Assembly (NCBI RefSeq): GCF_030549615.1
Contig: NZ_CP130832.1
Location: 1,922,001-1,986,000 of the forward strand
Source of the DNA: Stenotrophomonas sp. 610A2
GTDB lineage: Bacteria > Pseudomonadota > Gammaproteobacteria > Xanthomonadales > Xanthomonadaceae
Direction: 5' to 3'
Length of the DNA: 64,000 nucleotides
How positions within the stretch are numbered: the first letter of the stretch is position 1; every line of letters begins with the position of its first letter. The notes under the pieces are model-generated. The model searched no databases and was not told where the DNA came from. It worked only from the letters and a program-made list of their open reading frames with translations. A program made the position numbers and the translations under genes. Positions 24,867 to 37,585 of the stretch are shown here, piece by piece.

Positions 24867-25232
24867 ATGGCCAAACTGCTGCTCAATCTACGTAATGTCG
24901 GCGACGACGAAAGTGCCGAGGTCGGCGAACTGCTAGACCGCAATGGCATCGCCTGGTACCGCACCGAGCCCAGCCCCTGGGGCATCTCCAATGGCGGCAT
25001 CTGGCTGCGCGAGAACGATGATCTGCCGCGCGCGAAAGACTTGATGGCGAACTATCAGGCTGAACGCGGGCAGCGGGTGCGTGAAGAGCGGGAGGCGGCG
25101 CTGCGTGATGGCAGCGCGGAGACATTCGGTTCGATGTTGCGGAGCCGGCCGTTGTTCGTGGTGGCGGTGCTGCTGGGCATGGTGGTTGTTTCGGCCTTGG
25201 TGTTGCTGCCGTATTTTCTGCTGCGGGGGTGA
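24867..25232 (+). CDS. DUF6164-like small membrane-anchored protein
   Basis: A 121-residue protein: a soluble N-terminal part of ~85 residues (LLLNLRNVGDDESAEVGELL, WYRTEPSPWGISNGGIWL) resembling a small ferredoxin-like fold, then one C-terminal membrane helix (LFVVAVLLGMVVVSALVLLPYFLL). It resembles proteins annotated as DUF6164; the function is unknown. No ribosome-binding site precedes the ATG, and a -10-like TATCAT lies exactly 12 bp upstream, suggesting a leaderless mRNA. Confidence 0.75.
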   Translation: MAKLLLNLRNVGDDESAEVGELLDRNGIAWYRTEPSPWGISNGGIWLRENDDLPRAKDLMANYQAERGQRVREEREAALRDGSAETFGSMLRSRPLFVVAVLLGMVVVSALVLLPYFLLRG

Positions 25233-25243
25233 GGGCTCTCAGC

Positions 25244-25541
25244 TCCCTTCCTTGCTTCGTAGGAGGAGGGGAGGGCTGGGGAGGGATTGGCTTTGGGGCC
25301 TTTCAGACGCTGCCAGCTTCGCGGCTTGCGCCGCTCCTACAAACGCCGTTCATGTGTCGGCGGAAGCTTCACCTGTAGTGCCGACCCATGGTCGGCTGAG
25401 GCTTGACCGGGAACGCCCCTGCCGAGCATGGCTCGGCACTACACCCCCTCCCTCTGCCGTAGGCAAGGGGAGGGCTGGGGAGGGGTTGGCTTTTGGGTCT
25501 TCCAGGCATTGCCAGCTTCGCCGCTTACGCAGCTCCCACAA
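25244..25541. repeat. Mixed palindromic repeats between DUF6164 gene and trhO
   Basis: Contains an inverted GTAGGAGCGGC unit (25316-25340), a SMAG variant GTAGTGCCGACCCATGG (25375), an inverted standard SMAG (25421-25442) and a degraded GTGGGAGC unit (25514-25538). Two AGGGGAGGGCTGGGGAGGG-type stretches also occur. The 25233-25561 region holds no gene I can support. Confidence 0.8.
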
Positions 25542-25561
25542 CGGCCGTGGGGCCGGTCGTT

Positions 25562-25567
25562 TAAACT
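25562..25567 (+). promoter_or_regulatory. Candidate -10 (TAAACT) of trhO
   Basis: TAAACT, with its first base 12 bp before the ATG at 25574. The same TTAAACT string precedes pyrG, eno and folP. Confidence 0.5.
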
Positions 25568-25573
25568 ATGCGC

Positions 25574-26329
25574 ATGATCGTCAATACCGCTGCCTATCTT
25601 TTCGTTCCGCTGGCTGATGCCGAAGCCTTGACCGCCACCTTGCATGAACGCGCAAAGGCGCTGGAGCTGCGCGGCACCATCCTGATCGCGGAGGAGGGCA
25701 TCAACCTGTTCCTCGCCGGCAGCAGCGAAGGCATTGATGGCTTCTACAGCCAGCTCAAGACCGATGCGCGCTTCGCCGACATGCGCATCAAGTACAGCCA
25801 CAGCCAGATGCAGCCGTTCGCGAAGCTGAAGGCCAAGTTCAAGCCGGAAATCATCAGCTTCCGCCGCGATGACGGCCAGCCGCTGGATTACCCGCGTGCA
25901 CCCAGCGTGGCACCCGCGACTGTGCAGCGCTGGCTGCGGCAGGGCCACGATGACGACGGCAAGCGGGTGGTGATGCTGGATACGCGCAACTGGCAGGAAT
26001 TTGCGCATGGCACCTTCCAGGGCGCGTTGACCCTGCCGATCGCCAAGTTCACCGATCTGCCGGCCGCACTGGAGCCGCACCGCGAGTCGCTGGCCGATGC
26101 CACCGTGGTCAGTTTCTGCACAGGCGGCATCCGCTGTGAGAAGGCCGCGCTGTGGATGCAGAACGATGGCATGCACAACGTGCTGCAGCTGGAAGGCGGC
26201 ATCCTCGGCTACTTCGAGGAAGTTGGCGGCGAAGGCTATGACGGCCGCTGCTTCGTGTTTGATGAGCGCGTGGCGCTGGATGCACAGCTGCAGCCGCTGG
26301 TGGACCGGCAGGACGAAGTACAGGCCTGA
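25574..26329 (+). CDS. trhO: tRNA uridine(34) hydroxylase, rhodanese family
   Basis: TrhO/YceA family (251 residues from this start): an N-terminal acylphosphatase-like domain with EEGIN and a C-terminal rhodanese domain with the catalytic-loop Cys in CTGGIRCEKA (about residue 180). Members hydroxylate U34 of tRNAs using prephenate-dependent or O2-dependent chemistry. Two in-frame ATGs exist, 25568 and 25574; the first overlaps the -10 hexamer and the second fits its predicted start site, so 25574 is chosen. No Shine-Dalgarno is present for either. Confidence 0.88.
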   Translation: MIVNTAAYLFVPLADAEALTATLHERAKALELRGTILIAEEGINLFLAGSSEGIDGFYSQLKTDARFADMRIKYSHSQMQPFAKLKAKFKPEIISFRRDDGQPLDYPRAPSVAPATVQRWLRQGHDDDGKRVVMLDTRNWQEFAHGTFQGALTLPIAKFTDLPAALEPHRESLADATVVSFCTGGIRCEKAALWMQNDGMHNVLQLEGGILGYFEEVGGEGYDGRCFVFDERVALDAQLQPLVDRQDEVQA

Positions 26330-26441
26330 AGCTCGCAGCCGCAGAGCGTGGGAAACAGTGTCCCGGTGGCAGCCGCGGTGACTGCATGGAGAATGCGAGG
26401 ACAAACCCCATGTCCTCTGCATCGTCCATGGAGACCGCCGA

Positions 26442-27434
<993 letters not shown>

Positions 27435-27442
27435 GCCGTTTG

Positions 27443-27528
27443 CTCCCTCCCTTTGGCGTAGCCAAGGGGAGGGCTGGGGAGGGGGCTTTTTGCTGGTAAA
27501 GCCTCTGCCGAGCATGGCTCGGCACTAC
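27443..27528. repeat. Hairpin plus inverted SMAG unit
   Basis: CCCTCCCTTTGGC / GCCAAGGGGAGGG forms a long hairpin ahead of a short T-run and could end the oxidoreductase transcript. An inverted SMAG unit ending CTAC follows (27507-27528). Confidence 0.7.
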
Positions 27529-27544
27529 CGTGGACCGTGGGGCG

Positions 27545-28219
27545 TCAGCTGGTCAGGCGCTCGAACAGTGCGATGCTCTCGCTGATCAGCTGGCCGGAGC
27601 CGAAGCCGAAGAACAGGCCCGCGGCAATCGCTGCCAGCCAGTTGAACAGCATCAAGGCGCCATCGCGCTCGATCAGTGCCAGTGCGAACAACAGCAGCTG
27701 GAAGCCGAACAGGTAGTTGGTGAACGGAATCGGCAGCGACAGCAGCAGGCCGACCAGCAACAAAAGCACACCGGTGAGCATGCGCGCAGGCAGCGGCACG
27801 ATCAGCACCGCCAATCGTGGCTTCAGCATCCGGTCCAGCCGCTGCAAGGGCCGGCTGATCTTGCTGAGGAACTTGTGCACGGTGCTGCGCTTGGGCCCGC
27901 GTCGGGCGATGAAGCCCGGCAGCCAGGGGCGCGACATGCCGAACAGCAGCTGGCTGCCGATCAGGAACACCAAGGGGCTGCTGACCGCGCCGCCGATGCC
28001 CGGGATCGGGATGAAGGCAGGCAGGATGGCGATGAACAGGAATACGCCAAACGCACTCTGTTCCAAGCCTCGCAGGACCTTGCCCAAGGGCAGGTGTTCA
28101 TCCGGATCGCCGCGTTCAAACATCGCCAGCAAGGTGCGGATGCCTTCATTCCGGTAGCCACCGCTCGCAGTCCTGGTGGCGTCCGGCGCGCTGCCGTCCG
28201 GGTCAACCGGTGGTGTCAT
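27545..28219 (-). CDS. ExoD-like exopolysaccharide synthesis membrane protein
   Basis: A 224-residue ExoD-family protein. Residues ~25-70 are soluble (LAMFERGDPDEHLPLGKVLRGLEQSAFG), followed by about four membrane helices with the conserved AILPAFIPIPGIGG. In Rhizobium ExoD affects exopolysaccharide; the molecular role is unclear. The ATG at 28219 has GGAAG 9 bp upstream and is preferred to the ATG at 28228. The coding sequence begins inside the end of the upstream CorC/CNNM gene (17-bp overlap), so the two are co-transcribed. Confidence 0.85.
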   Translation of the reverse strand: MTPPVDPDGSAPDATRTASGGYRNEGIRTLLAMFERGDPDEHLPLGKVLRGLEQSAFGVFLFIAILPAFIPIPGIGGAVSSPLVFLIGSQLLFGMSRPWLPGFIARRGPKRSTVHKFLSKISRPLQRLDRMLKPRLAVLIVPLPARMLTGVLLLLVGLLLSLPIPFTNYLFGFQLLLFALALIERDGALMLFNWLAAIAAGLFFGFGSGQLISESIALFERLTS

Positions 28220-29546
28220 CAGCGTCATCTTCCGGCAGCCTGCGCAACAGCAGCTTGTCGATACGGGCGCCGTCCAGGTCGACGATCTCGATGCGCCAGC
28301 CGGCCCAGTCGAAGTACTCGCCGGCATGCGGGATGCGGCCGAAATAGTGCATGCACATGCCGGCCAGCGTGTAGTAGTCGCCTTCCTCGGCGTCCGGCAG
28401 CTCCGCGCCGTTCATCAGTTCCTGCAGGTCATCCACCGGCAGCGAACCGTCAACCAGCAAGGAGCCGTCTTCGCGGGTGACTACCAGTGCATCGTCATCG
28501 GTGTTCTCGGTGGCCTGCAGGCGGCCGACCACGGCGCCCATCAGGTCGGAGATGGTCACCAGGCCCTGGATCTCGCCGTACTCGTCGACCACCAGCGCCA
28601 TCGACTGGTGCTCTTCGCGGAAGATCTCCAGCAGCTTCATCGCATGGGTGGACTCGGAGACATACAGCGTCTCGCGCAGGTTCTCGAACAGGTTGTGGCT
28701 GCCGCCGCTGAGGCGGGTGACCAGGCTCTTGACCTCGAGAATGCCGGCGATGTCCTGGTCGTTGCCGCGATACACCGGGTAGCGCGAGAACGAATGGTCA
28801 CGCATGGCGTGCAGGTTCTTTTCCGGGTCGGCGTTGGTGTCCAGCCAGGCGATGCGGTTGCGCGGTGTCATCAGGCTGTCGGCGGTGCGGTCGCCCAGGC
28901 GCATGACGCGATTCATCATGTCGCGCTCGTGGCTGTCGATCACGCCTTGCTCGTGGCTTTCGGCCACCAGCATGCGGATCTCTTCTTCACTGACCGAGGC
29001 CGACTCGGTCTTGCCCAGGCCCAGCAGGCGCAGCACCAGCCGGGTGGAGTGTGAGAGCAACCAGACGCCGGGGGCGGCGATACGGGCCAGCCAGCTCATT
29101 GGCACCGCGACAATGCCGGCGATGTCTTCGGAACGGGTCAGCGCGACGCGCTTAGGCACCAGTTCGCCGAAGATCAGCGTCAGATAGGTGATCAACGCAA
29201 CGGCCAGCGTCTTGCCGATGAACTCCGACCAGGGCTGGGTGGCGCCAAACAGCGAGAAGTTCGCCGACAGCGCGGGGAAGATGGCCTGCAGGTGCTGGGC
29301 AATGGCGCCACCGATGGCGTCACCGCCATAAACACCGGTCAGGATGCCGATCAGGGTGATGCCGATCTGCACCGTGGACAGGAAGTTCTCGGGCTTCTCG
29401 GACAGGGCCAGGGCGCGTGCGGCACGCTTGCTCGAGCTGGCCAACTGCTTGAGGCGGCTCTTGCGCGAGGTCATGACCGACATCTCGGACATGGCAAAGA
29501 AGCCGTTGAGCAGAATCAAGGCCAATACGATGAAAAATTCAAACAC
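28203..29546 (-). CDS. CNNM/CorC-family (HlyC, UPF0053) membrane protein
   Basis: A 447-residue protein: an N-terminal DUF21 membrane domain (about residues 1-190, MFEFFIVLALILLNGFFAMSE at the start), two CBS domains (about 215-340, DRTADSLMTPRNRIAWLD and SMALVVDEYGEIQGLVT) and a C-terminal CorC/HlyC domain (about 355-440). Members are linked to magnesium/cobalt efflux or resistance; haemolysin labels are historical. The divergent phosphate-uptake operon begins 276 bp away. Confidence 0.88.
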   Translation of the reverse strand: MFEFFIVLALILLNGFFAMSEMSVMTSRKSRLKQLASSSKRAARALALSEKPENFLSTVQIGITLIGILTGVYGGDAIGGAIAQHLQAIFPALSANFSLFGATQPWSEFIGKTLAVALITYLTLIFGELVPKRVALTRSEDIAGIVAVPMSWLARIAAPGVWLLSHSTRLVLRLLGLGKTESASVSEEEIRMLVAESHEQGVIDSHERDMMNRVMRLGDRTADSLMTPRNRIAWLDTNADPEKNLHAMRDHSFSRYPVYRGNDQDIAGILEVKSLVTRLSGGSHNLFENLRETLYVSESTHAMKLLEIFREEHQSMALVVDEYGEIQGLVTISDLMGAVVGRLQATENTDDDALVVTREDGSLLVDGSLPVDDLQELMNGAELPDAEEGDYYTLAGMCMHYFGRIPHAGEYFDWAGWRIEIVDLDGARIDKLLLRRLPEDDADDTTG

Positions 29547-29822
29547 GGGTCTCTCCCCGGGTTGGTGACAGGGAGGGCGGGTGTTTGCAGTGGCGGCGGC
29601 CGCTCAGGGGCGGGATCCGGCGCTGTGGCGGGGGATAAGGGTCGTCGTCCATAGGGTGCGCCGCGAGGGCGCTGGGCGATATTAGCAAACCGCCGGGGCT
29701 CTGGTACGGCCGGCTGTTCACATTTCAGATGTAAAAAAGACGTCAGGAATACCCTGAATGCCATCTAGCCGTCATAATTCGCCCTTGGTGCCGTCCCTCC
29801 CGCGACGGCGAATAGGCTCCCC

Positions 29823-30449
29823 ATGTTTTCGTTGCAGACCATCTTTGGCTCCGGCAAGCAGTTCTACACCTACCTCGACGAGGCCGCGCAGGCCGCCTAT
29901 GACGGTGCCAAGGCACTGCACAGCATGATGCGCGAGGCCGATCGTCAGCCGGCGCTGGATGCGTTCAAACTCGCCCGTCTGCGCGAGCGCGCCGCTTCTG
30001 ACAAGATCAGCCAGGCGCTGGTTGACAGCTTCATGACCCCGATCGAGCGCGAGGACATCGAAGCGCTGGGTTCGGCGCTGTACAAGATTCCCAAGCAGAT
30101 CGAGAAGTTCGCCGACCGCTACTCGCTGGCCGTGCAGCACCTGGACCAGATCGACTTCGCCCCGCGCGCAGCGATGCTGGAACAGGCCGCAGGTGTCGTC
30201 GTGGAAATGGTCAACGACCTGCGCCACATGAACCTGGACCGCATGACCGCGCTCAACGAGAAGCTGCGTTCGCTGGAGAACGAAGCCGACCGTCTGATGC
30301 TGGAGCTGTACCGCGACATCTATTCCGGTCGCCTGGACAACCTGCAGATGTTCCTGCTCAAGGAATTCTTCGAGATCCTGGAAAAGGCCATCGACCGTTG
30401 CCGCGAAGCCGGCGTGGTGGCTTACCAGATCGTGCTCAAGAACAGCTGA
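29823..30449 (+). CDS. DUF47-family (PhoU-like) phosphate transport accessory protein
   Basis: A 208-residue all-helical protein of the DUF47/PhoU-like family (FSLQTIFGSGKQFYTYLDEAA, EAIDRCREAGVVAYQIVLKNS). It is placed 12 bp before pit, the standard pairing in which the DUF47 protein modulates the transporter. A CATAAT -10-like element lies at 29773-29778, about 45 bp upstream of the ATG. Confidence 0.88.
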   Translation: MFSLQTIFGSGKQFYTYLDEAAQAAYDGAKALHSMMREADRQPALDAFKLARLRERAASDKISQALVDSFMTPIEREDIEALGSALYKIPKQIEKFADRYSLAVQHLDQIDFAPRAAMLEQAAGVVVEMVNDLRHMNLDRMTALNEKLRSLENEADRLMLELYRDIYSGRLDNLQMFLLKEFFEILEKAIDRCREAGVVAYQIVLKNS

Positions 30450-30461
30450 CGGGGACGCTCT

Positions 30462-31583
30462 ATGCTCACCCTCGTCCTGGTGGTGATTCTGGCCGCGCTC
30501 GTCTTCGAGTTCATCAACGGCTTCCACGACACCGCCAACTCCATTGCCACCGTGGTGGCAACCAAGGTCCTGTCGCCCGGTTGGGCGGTGATGTTGGCCG
30601 CTTTCATGAACCTGATCGGCGCGCTGACCGGCACCGCCGTCGCGCTGACCATCGCCAATGGCCTGCTCAACACCGATGTGGTCGACGTGACCCCGCAGGT
30701 GATCCTGTGCGCGTTGCTTGGCGGCATCGTCTGGAACCTGATCACCTGGTGGAAAGGCCTGCCGTCCTCGTCTTCGCATGCGTTGATCGGCGGCCTGTGC
30801 GGCGCCGGTCTGGCAGCCGCGCATAACAACTGGGATGCGCTGATCTGGTCGCAGAACGTCGGCAACTGGGCGCAGAACAAGGGCCTGTTGTGGAAGGTGT
30901 TCGTGCCGATGATCACCTCGCCGATCGCCGGCTTCCTGCTCGGTGTTGTGGTGATGTGCCTGTTGTGGGCGATCATTGCCGGCATGGCCCGCGTTGGTGG
31001 CGTGCTTGGTCGTCTGGCCCGTCCGCGTTGGGTCAATGCCTTCTTTGGCAAGGCGCAGATCGTGTCGGCGGCGTACATGGGCTTTGCCCACGGCCACAAC
31101 GATGCGCAGAAGACCATGGGCATCATCGCCATGACCCTGGTCGGCGCCGAGGCAACTGGTGCGCTGAACGACCTGCCGTCGTGGCTGGCCTTCATGCACC
31201 CGGATGCCAATGCTGGCAACGGCATTGCCATGTGGATCGTGTTGACCTGTGCGGTGGTTATGGCTGCTGGTACCGCCTCGGGTGGCTGGAAGATCATCAA
31301 GACCCTGGGCCACAAGATGGTCAAGCTGCACCCGATCCACGGCTTTGCCGCGGAGACCAGCTCGGCCACCATCCTGACCCTGGCTGCGCACTTTGGCATG
31401 CCGGTCTCGACAACCCACAGCATCTCCACCGCGATCATGGGCGTCGGCTTCGCCAAGAACCCGCGCTCGCTGCGTCTGGGCGTGATCGAGCGCATCCTGT
31501 GGGCCTGGATCCTGACGATTCCGGCGGCAGGTGGCTGTGCTTACCTGATCCTGCGCCTGTTCGAAATGGTGGGTTGGAACTGA
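30462..31583 (+). CDS. pit: Low-affinity inorganic phosphate transporter
   Basis: A 373-residue PiT-family permease with the two signature repeats: FINGFHDTANSIATVVATK near the N-terminus and GFAHGHNDAQKTMGI mid-protein (about residue 208), plus a later SGGWKIIKTLGHKM and STTHSISTAIMGVG. It imports metal-phosphate by proton symport. Paired with the DUF47 gene. No Pho box clear enough to call was found upstream. Confidence 0.93.
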   Translation: MLTLVLVVILAALVFEFINGFHDTANSIATVVATKVLSPGWAVMLAAFMNLIGALTGTAVALTIANGLLNTDVVDVTPQVILCALLGGIVWNLITWWKGLPSSSSHALIGGLCGAGLAAAHNNWDALIWSQNVGNWAQNKGLLWKVFVPMITSPIAGFLLGVVVMCLLWAIIAGMARVGGVLGRLARPRWVNAFFGKAQIVSAAYMGFAHGHNDAQKTMGIIAMTLVGAEATGALNDLPSWLAFMHPDANAGNGIAMWIVLTCAVVMAAGTASGGWKIIKTLGHKMVKLHPIHGFAAETSSATILTLAAHFGMPVSTTHSISTAIMGVGFAKNPRSLRLGVIERILWAWILTIPAAGGCAYLILRLFEMVGWN

Positions 31584-31611
31584 GGTTATCGGTTCGCAGT
31601 CCGCAAACAAA

Positions 31612-31639
31612 AACCCGCCAGTGATGGCGGGTTTTTTTT
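31612..31639 (+). terminator. Intrinsic terminator after pit
   Basis: Stem AACCCGCCA / TGGCGGGTT with a GTGA loop, followed by a T-run. Confidence 0.9.
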
Positions 31640-31669
31640 GGGGTGGAGCGGGGTGTTGTTGTGTTGTTT

Positions 31670-31767
31670 GTAGGAGCGGCGTGAGCCGCGAAGCTCGCAC
31701 ATCATCAGGTGACAAAAGGCCCCTGTCTTGTCGGCAATGCCAGCTTCGCGGCTCACGCCGCTCCCAC
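31670..31767. repeat. Inverted pair of GTAGGAGCGGC palindromes
   Basis: A unit starting GTAGGAGCGGCGTGAGCCGC (31670-31693) and an inverted partner ending in CTCCCAC (31742-31767), 50 bp apart. The head-to-head layout is that of a REPIN-type doublet. Confidence 0.85.
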
Positions 31768-31792
31768 AAAAAAGAAAATGGCGGCGCGGCCA

Positions 31793-31820
31793 GCAAAAAG
31801 CCCGCCGGTGAGGGCGGGCT
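31793..31820 (-). terminator. Intrinsic terminator of parE
   Basis: On the minus strand: stem AGCCCGCC / GGCGGGCT with a CTCACC loop, then TTTTG. Confidence 0.85.
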
Positions 31821-31844
31821 TTCGGTGCGGCGAGATTGCTTGGA

Positions 31845-33734
31845 TCAGGCTTCCAGTGAGGCCAGGTCGCCCTTGCTCTCCAGCCAGCCCTTGCGGTCCG
31901 GGGCGCGCTTCTTGGCCAGCAGCATGTCCATCAAAGCCGAGGTCTGCTCGCTGTCGTCCACGGTCAGCTGCACAAGGCGGCGCGTATCCGGGTGGATGGT
32001 GGATTCGCGCAGCTGCGAGGGGTTCATCTCGCCCAGGCCCTTGAAGCGGGTGACGCTGACCTGGCCGCGGATCTTCTCGCGCTCGATCTTGTCCAGCAGC
32101 GAGCGCTTCTCTTCCTCGTCCAGCGCGTAGAACACCTGCTTGCCCACGTCGACGCGGAACAGTGGCGGCATCGCCACGAACACGTGGCCGGCATCCACCA
32201 GCGACGGGAAGTGACGCAGGAACAGGGCGGTCAGCAAGGTGGCGATGTGCAGGCCGTCGGAGTCGGCGTCGGCCAGGATCACGATCTTGCCGTAGCGCAG
32301 GCCGGACAGGTCGTCCTTGCCCGGGTCACAGCCAATTGCGATGGCCAGGTTGTGCACTTCTTCGGAGGCGAGCACGCTGCCGGAGGCGACTTCCCAGGTG
32401 TTCAGGATCTTGCCGCGCAGCGGCAGGATGGCCTGGAAGTCCTTGTCGCGGGCCTGCTTGGCGCTGCCGCCTGCGGAGTCACCTTCCACCAGGAACAGCT
32501 CGGTGCGCGACAGGTCCTGGCTGATGCAGTCGGCCAGCTTGCCGGGCAGGGCCGGGCCCTGGGTGACCTTCTTGCGGGTGACCAGTTTTTCGGTCTTCAG
32601 GCGTGCGCTGGCGCGTTCGATGGCGATCTGCGCGATCTTCTCGCCCAGTTCCACGTTCTGGTTCAGCAGCAGGCTGAAGGCGTCGTGGGCGGCGCCTTCG
32701 ACAAAGCCGGCGGCCTGGCGCGAGGACAGGCGTTCCTTGGTCTGGCCGCTGAACTGCGGATCGGTCATCTTCAGCGACAGCACGAAGGAGACGCGGTCCC
32801 AGACATCTTCCGGGGCCAGCTTGACGCCGCGCGGCAGCAGGTTGCGGAAGTCGCAGAACTCGCGCAGCGCCTCGGTCAGGCCGGTGCGCAGACCGTTGGC
32901 ATGGGTGCCGTGCTGGGCGGTCGGGATCAGGTTGACGTAGCTTTCCTGCACCAGCTCGCCTTCCGGCAGCCAGGCCACGGCCCAGTCAACGATCTCGGTT
33001 TCCTTCTTCAGCGAGCCGGCAAACAGGTCGGCCGGCAGCATTTCACGCTCGCCCAGCTCGGCCTTCAGGTAGTCGCGCAGGCCGTCTTCGTAATACCAGG
33101 TGTCGACTTCACCGGTGGCTTCGTCGGTCAGCTTCACGGTCAGGCCCGGGCACAGCACGGCCTTGGCGCGCAGCAGGTGACGCAGGGCGCGCACGTTGAA
33201 CTTGGGCGTGTCGAAGTACTTGGGGTCGGCCCAGAAGCGCACACGGGTGCCGGTGTTTTTCTTGCCGACGCTGCCGACCACTTCCAGCGGGCTGGCGCGG
33301 TCGCCATCGCGGAAGGTGATGCGGTGCTCGCTGCCGTCGCGGCGGATGTGGATCTCCACCAGCGTGGACAGGGCGTTGACCACCGATACGCCGACGCCGT
33401 GGAGACCGCCGGAGAAGGTGTAGTTGCGGTTGTTGAACTTGCCGCCGGCATGCAGCCTGGTCAGGATCAGTTCGACGCCGGGGATCTTTTCTTCCGGGTG
33501 GATGTCCACCGGCATGCCGCGGCCGTCATCGCTGACTTCGCAGCTGCCATCCTTGAACAGGGTGACTTCCACGGTCTTGGCGTGGCCGGCCAGGGCCTCG
33601 TCGACCGAGTTGTCGATCACTTCCTGCGCCAGATGGTTCGGGCGGGCAGTGTCGGTATACATGCCAGGACGGCGTTTGACCGGGTCCAGGCCAGAGAGGA
33701 CTTCGATGTCAGCGGCGTTGTAACGGGCGTTCAT
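31845..33734 (-). CDS. parE: DNA topoisomerase IV subunit B
   Basis: ParE (629 residues): GHKL ATPase at the N-terminus (EVIDNSVDEALAGHA, SDDGRGMPVDIHPEEKIPG, GGLHGVGVSVVNAL), a transducer domain, and the TOPRIM domain (ELFLVEGDSAGGSAKQARD and DADSDG) at about 410-520. The ATPase plus TOPRIM order and the ~630-residue length identify ParE rather than GyrB. The ATG at 33734 (MNARYNAADIEVLSGL) is the family start; the frame stays open 117 codons further, but that stretch reads antisense to the next gene. It decatenates daughter chromosomes with ParC, which is not in the window. Confidence 0.96.
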   Translation of the reverse strand: MNARYNAADIEVLSGLDPVKRRPGMYTDTARPNHLAQEVIDNSVDEALAGHAKTVEVTLFKDGSCEVSDDGRGMPVDIHPEEKIPGVELILTRLHAGGKFNNRNYTFSGGLHGVGVSVVNALSTLVEIHIRRDGSEHRITFRDGDRASPLEVVGSVGKKNTGTRVRFWADPKYFDTPKFNVRALRHLLRAKAVLCPGLTVKLTDEATGEVDTWYYEDGLRDYLKAELGEREMLPADLFAGSLKKETEIVDWAVAWLPEGELVQESYVNLIPTAQHGTHANGLRTGLTEALREFCDFRNLLPRGVKLAPEDVWDRVSFVLSLKMTDPQFSGQTKERLSSRQAAGFVEGAAHDAFSLLLNQNVELGEKIAQIAIERASARLKTEKLVTRKKVTQGPALPGKLADCISQDLSRTELFLVEGDSAGGSAKQARDKDFQAILPLRGKILNTWEVASGSVLASEEVHNLAIAIGCDPGKDDLSGLRYGKIVILADADSDGLHIATLLTALFLRHFPSLVDAGHVFVAMPPLFRVDVGKQVFYALDEEEKRSLLDKIEREKIRGQVSVTRFKGLGEMNPSQLRESTIHPDTRRLVQLTVDDSEQTSALMDMLLAKKRAPDRKGWLESKGDLASLEA

Positions 33735-33891
33735 GGATCTCGGTAGGGCGCAAATCGACGTGGGAGTGTGCGGTCTGGCGGCGATTTTTGCACGCAGGGC
33801 ATTCAGGGCCGGGGCAGCTGCAACGAGGTATCCTGTATCCGGTTCCAAAAAGGCCCGCCATTCCAGGCGGGGCAAGCCGAGGAGGTTTTGG

Positions 33892-34143
33892 ATGAAAACA
33901 TCAAAATTGCTGGCCCTGGGTGTTGTTGTCGCTGCGGTTGCCGCCGTTCCCTTCGTGATGGCGCAAAGCGCTGACAAGGGCAAGGCTGCTGAGGCCGCAC
34001 AGGCTGCCCCGGTCGACAAGGCGCAGAGCGATGCCGAGCAGAAGGCCAAGCGCCGCGCTGCCGCCGCTGCCCAGGACAAGGCCAAGGCTGACCAGCCGGC
34101 GCCGCGTGAAGAAGAGGAAGAGGAAGCCCGTCGCCGTCGCTGA
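33892..34143 (+). CDS. Small exported protein with charged Glu/Arg tail; unknown
   Basis: An 83-residue protein with a clear signal peptide (MKTSKLLALGVVVAAVAAVPFVMA, cut expected after about residue 24-25) and a mature part made almost only of Ala, Lys, Glu, Asp, Gln and Arg. It ends in REEEEEEARRRR. I do not recognise a family; low complexity makes homology calls unreliable. A strong Shine-Dalgarno (GAGGAGG) ends 7 bp upstream and a terminator follows, so it is a genuine single-gene unit. It lies antisense to the false 5' extension of parE. Confidence 0.75.
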   Translation: MKTSKLLALGVVVAAVAAVPFVMAQSADKGKAAEAAQAAPVDKAQSDAEQKAKRRAAAAAQDKAKADQPAPREEEEEEARRRR

Positions 34144-34165
34144 CGCGGTTTTCCTGAGTTTCAAG

Positions 34166-34199
34166 GACGCCCCGGCGCAGGTCGGGGCGTCTTTTTTTT
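34166..34199 (+). terminator. Intrinsic terminator after the small exported protein
   Basis: Stem GACGCCCC / GGGGCGTC followed by eight T. Confidence 0.9.
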
Positions 34200-34218
34200 A
34201 ATCCGCCGCATCCAGTGC

Positions 34219-34247
34219 TTGGGTGTTTTGGCGACAACCTTTAAACT
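34219..34247 (+). promoter_or_regulatory. pyrG promoter
   Basis: TTGGGT (34219-34224), a 17-bp spacer and TAAACT (34242-34247). The start would lie near 34254, about 20 bp before the GTG. Confidence 0.6.
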
Positions 34248-34269
34248 AGGGCTTTCCGGGAGGCAGTGA

Positions 34270-35937
<1,668 letters not shown>

Positions 35938-35949
35938 AGCGGGCGCCCT

Positions 35950-36116
35950 GTAGTGCCGAGCCATGCTCGGCAAGGGGCCTTCCCAGGGTAACGAACAGGT
36001 AGTGCCGAGCCATGCTCGGCAAGGGGCCTTCCCAGGGTAAGGAACAGGTAGTGCCGAGCCATGCTCGGCAGAGGCTTTACCGGTAATGCCCCATGCCGAG
36101 CATGGCTCGGCACCAC
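35950..36116. repeat. SMAG array between pyrG and eno
   Basis: Three direct units starting GTAGTGCCGAGCCATGCTCG at 35950, 35999 and 36048 (49-bp period) and one inverted unit ending at 36116. The rest of 35938-36287 holds only the eno promoter region. Confidence 0.9.
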
Positions 36117-36218
36117 AGGAGGCATCAAACAAGGCCCGCCCAGTGCGGGCCTTGTGCGTTTCAGCGGCCCGCGCCGCTTTCAGGCGAAAGCAACGGCCGC
36201 GCCAGCCTGCGCTTCGTT

Positions 36219-36224
36219 TAAACT
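36219..36224 (+). promoter_or_regulatory. Candidate -10 (TAAACT) of eno
   Basis: TTTAAACT string at 36217-36224, 64 bp before the eno ATG; no clear -35. The same string appears before trhO, pyrG and folP. Confidence 0.45.
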
Positions 36225-36278
36225 CCGGGCTGGTTTTTGTGTTTCCCGTCGATAACAGACTCTCCTGAACGAGCCTAG

Positions 36279-37580
<1,302 letters not shown>

Positions 37581-37585
37581 TCGTC

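Noticed and set aside
29700..29790. A possible Pho box before the DUF47-pit operon (GTCATAAT)
   Set aside because: Only one half-site-like string exists and it coincides with a -10-like CATAAT; no second 7-bp repeat at the right distance.
29772..31796. A 674-codon open frame on the minus strand opposite the DUF47-pit genes, and similar long antisense frames opposite uvrC, ftsH, alaS, the UbiB-like gene, parE and the glutamate-synthase-like gene
   Set aside because: They mirror well-supported genes codon for codon, are rich in His, Gln and Arg from GC-biased antisense reading, and show no domains or ribosome-binding sites.
33735..34085. A 117-codon N-terminal extension of parE
   Set aside because: It is antisense to the small exported protein with its strong ribosome-binding site, and ParE proteins start at MNARYNAADIEVLSGL.
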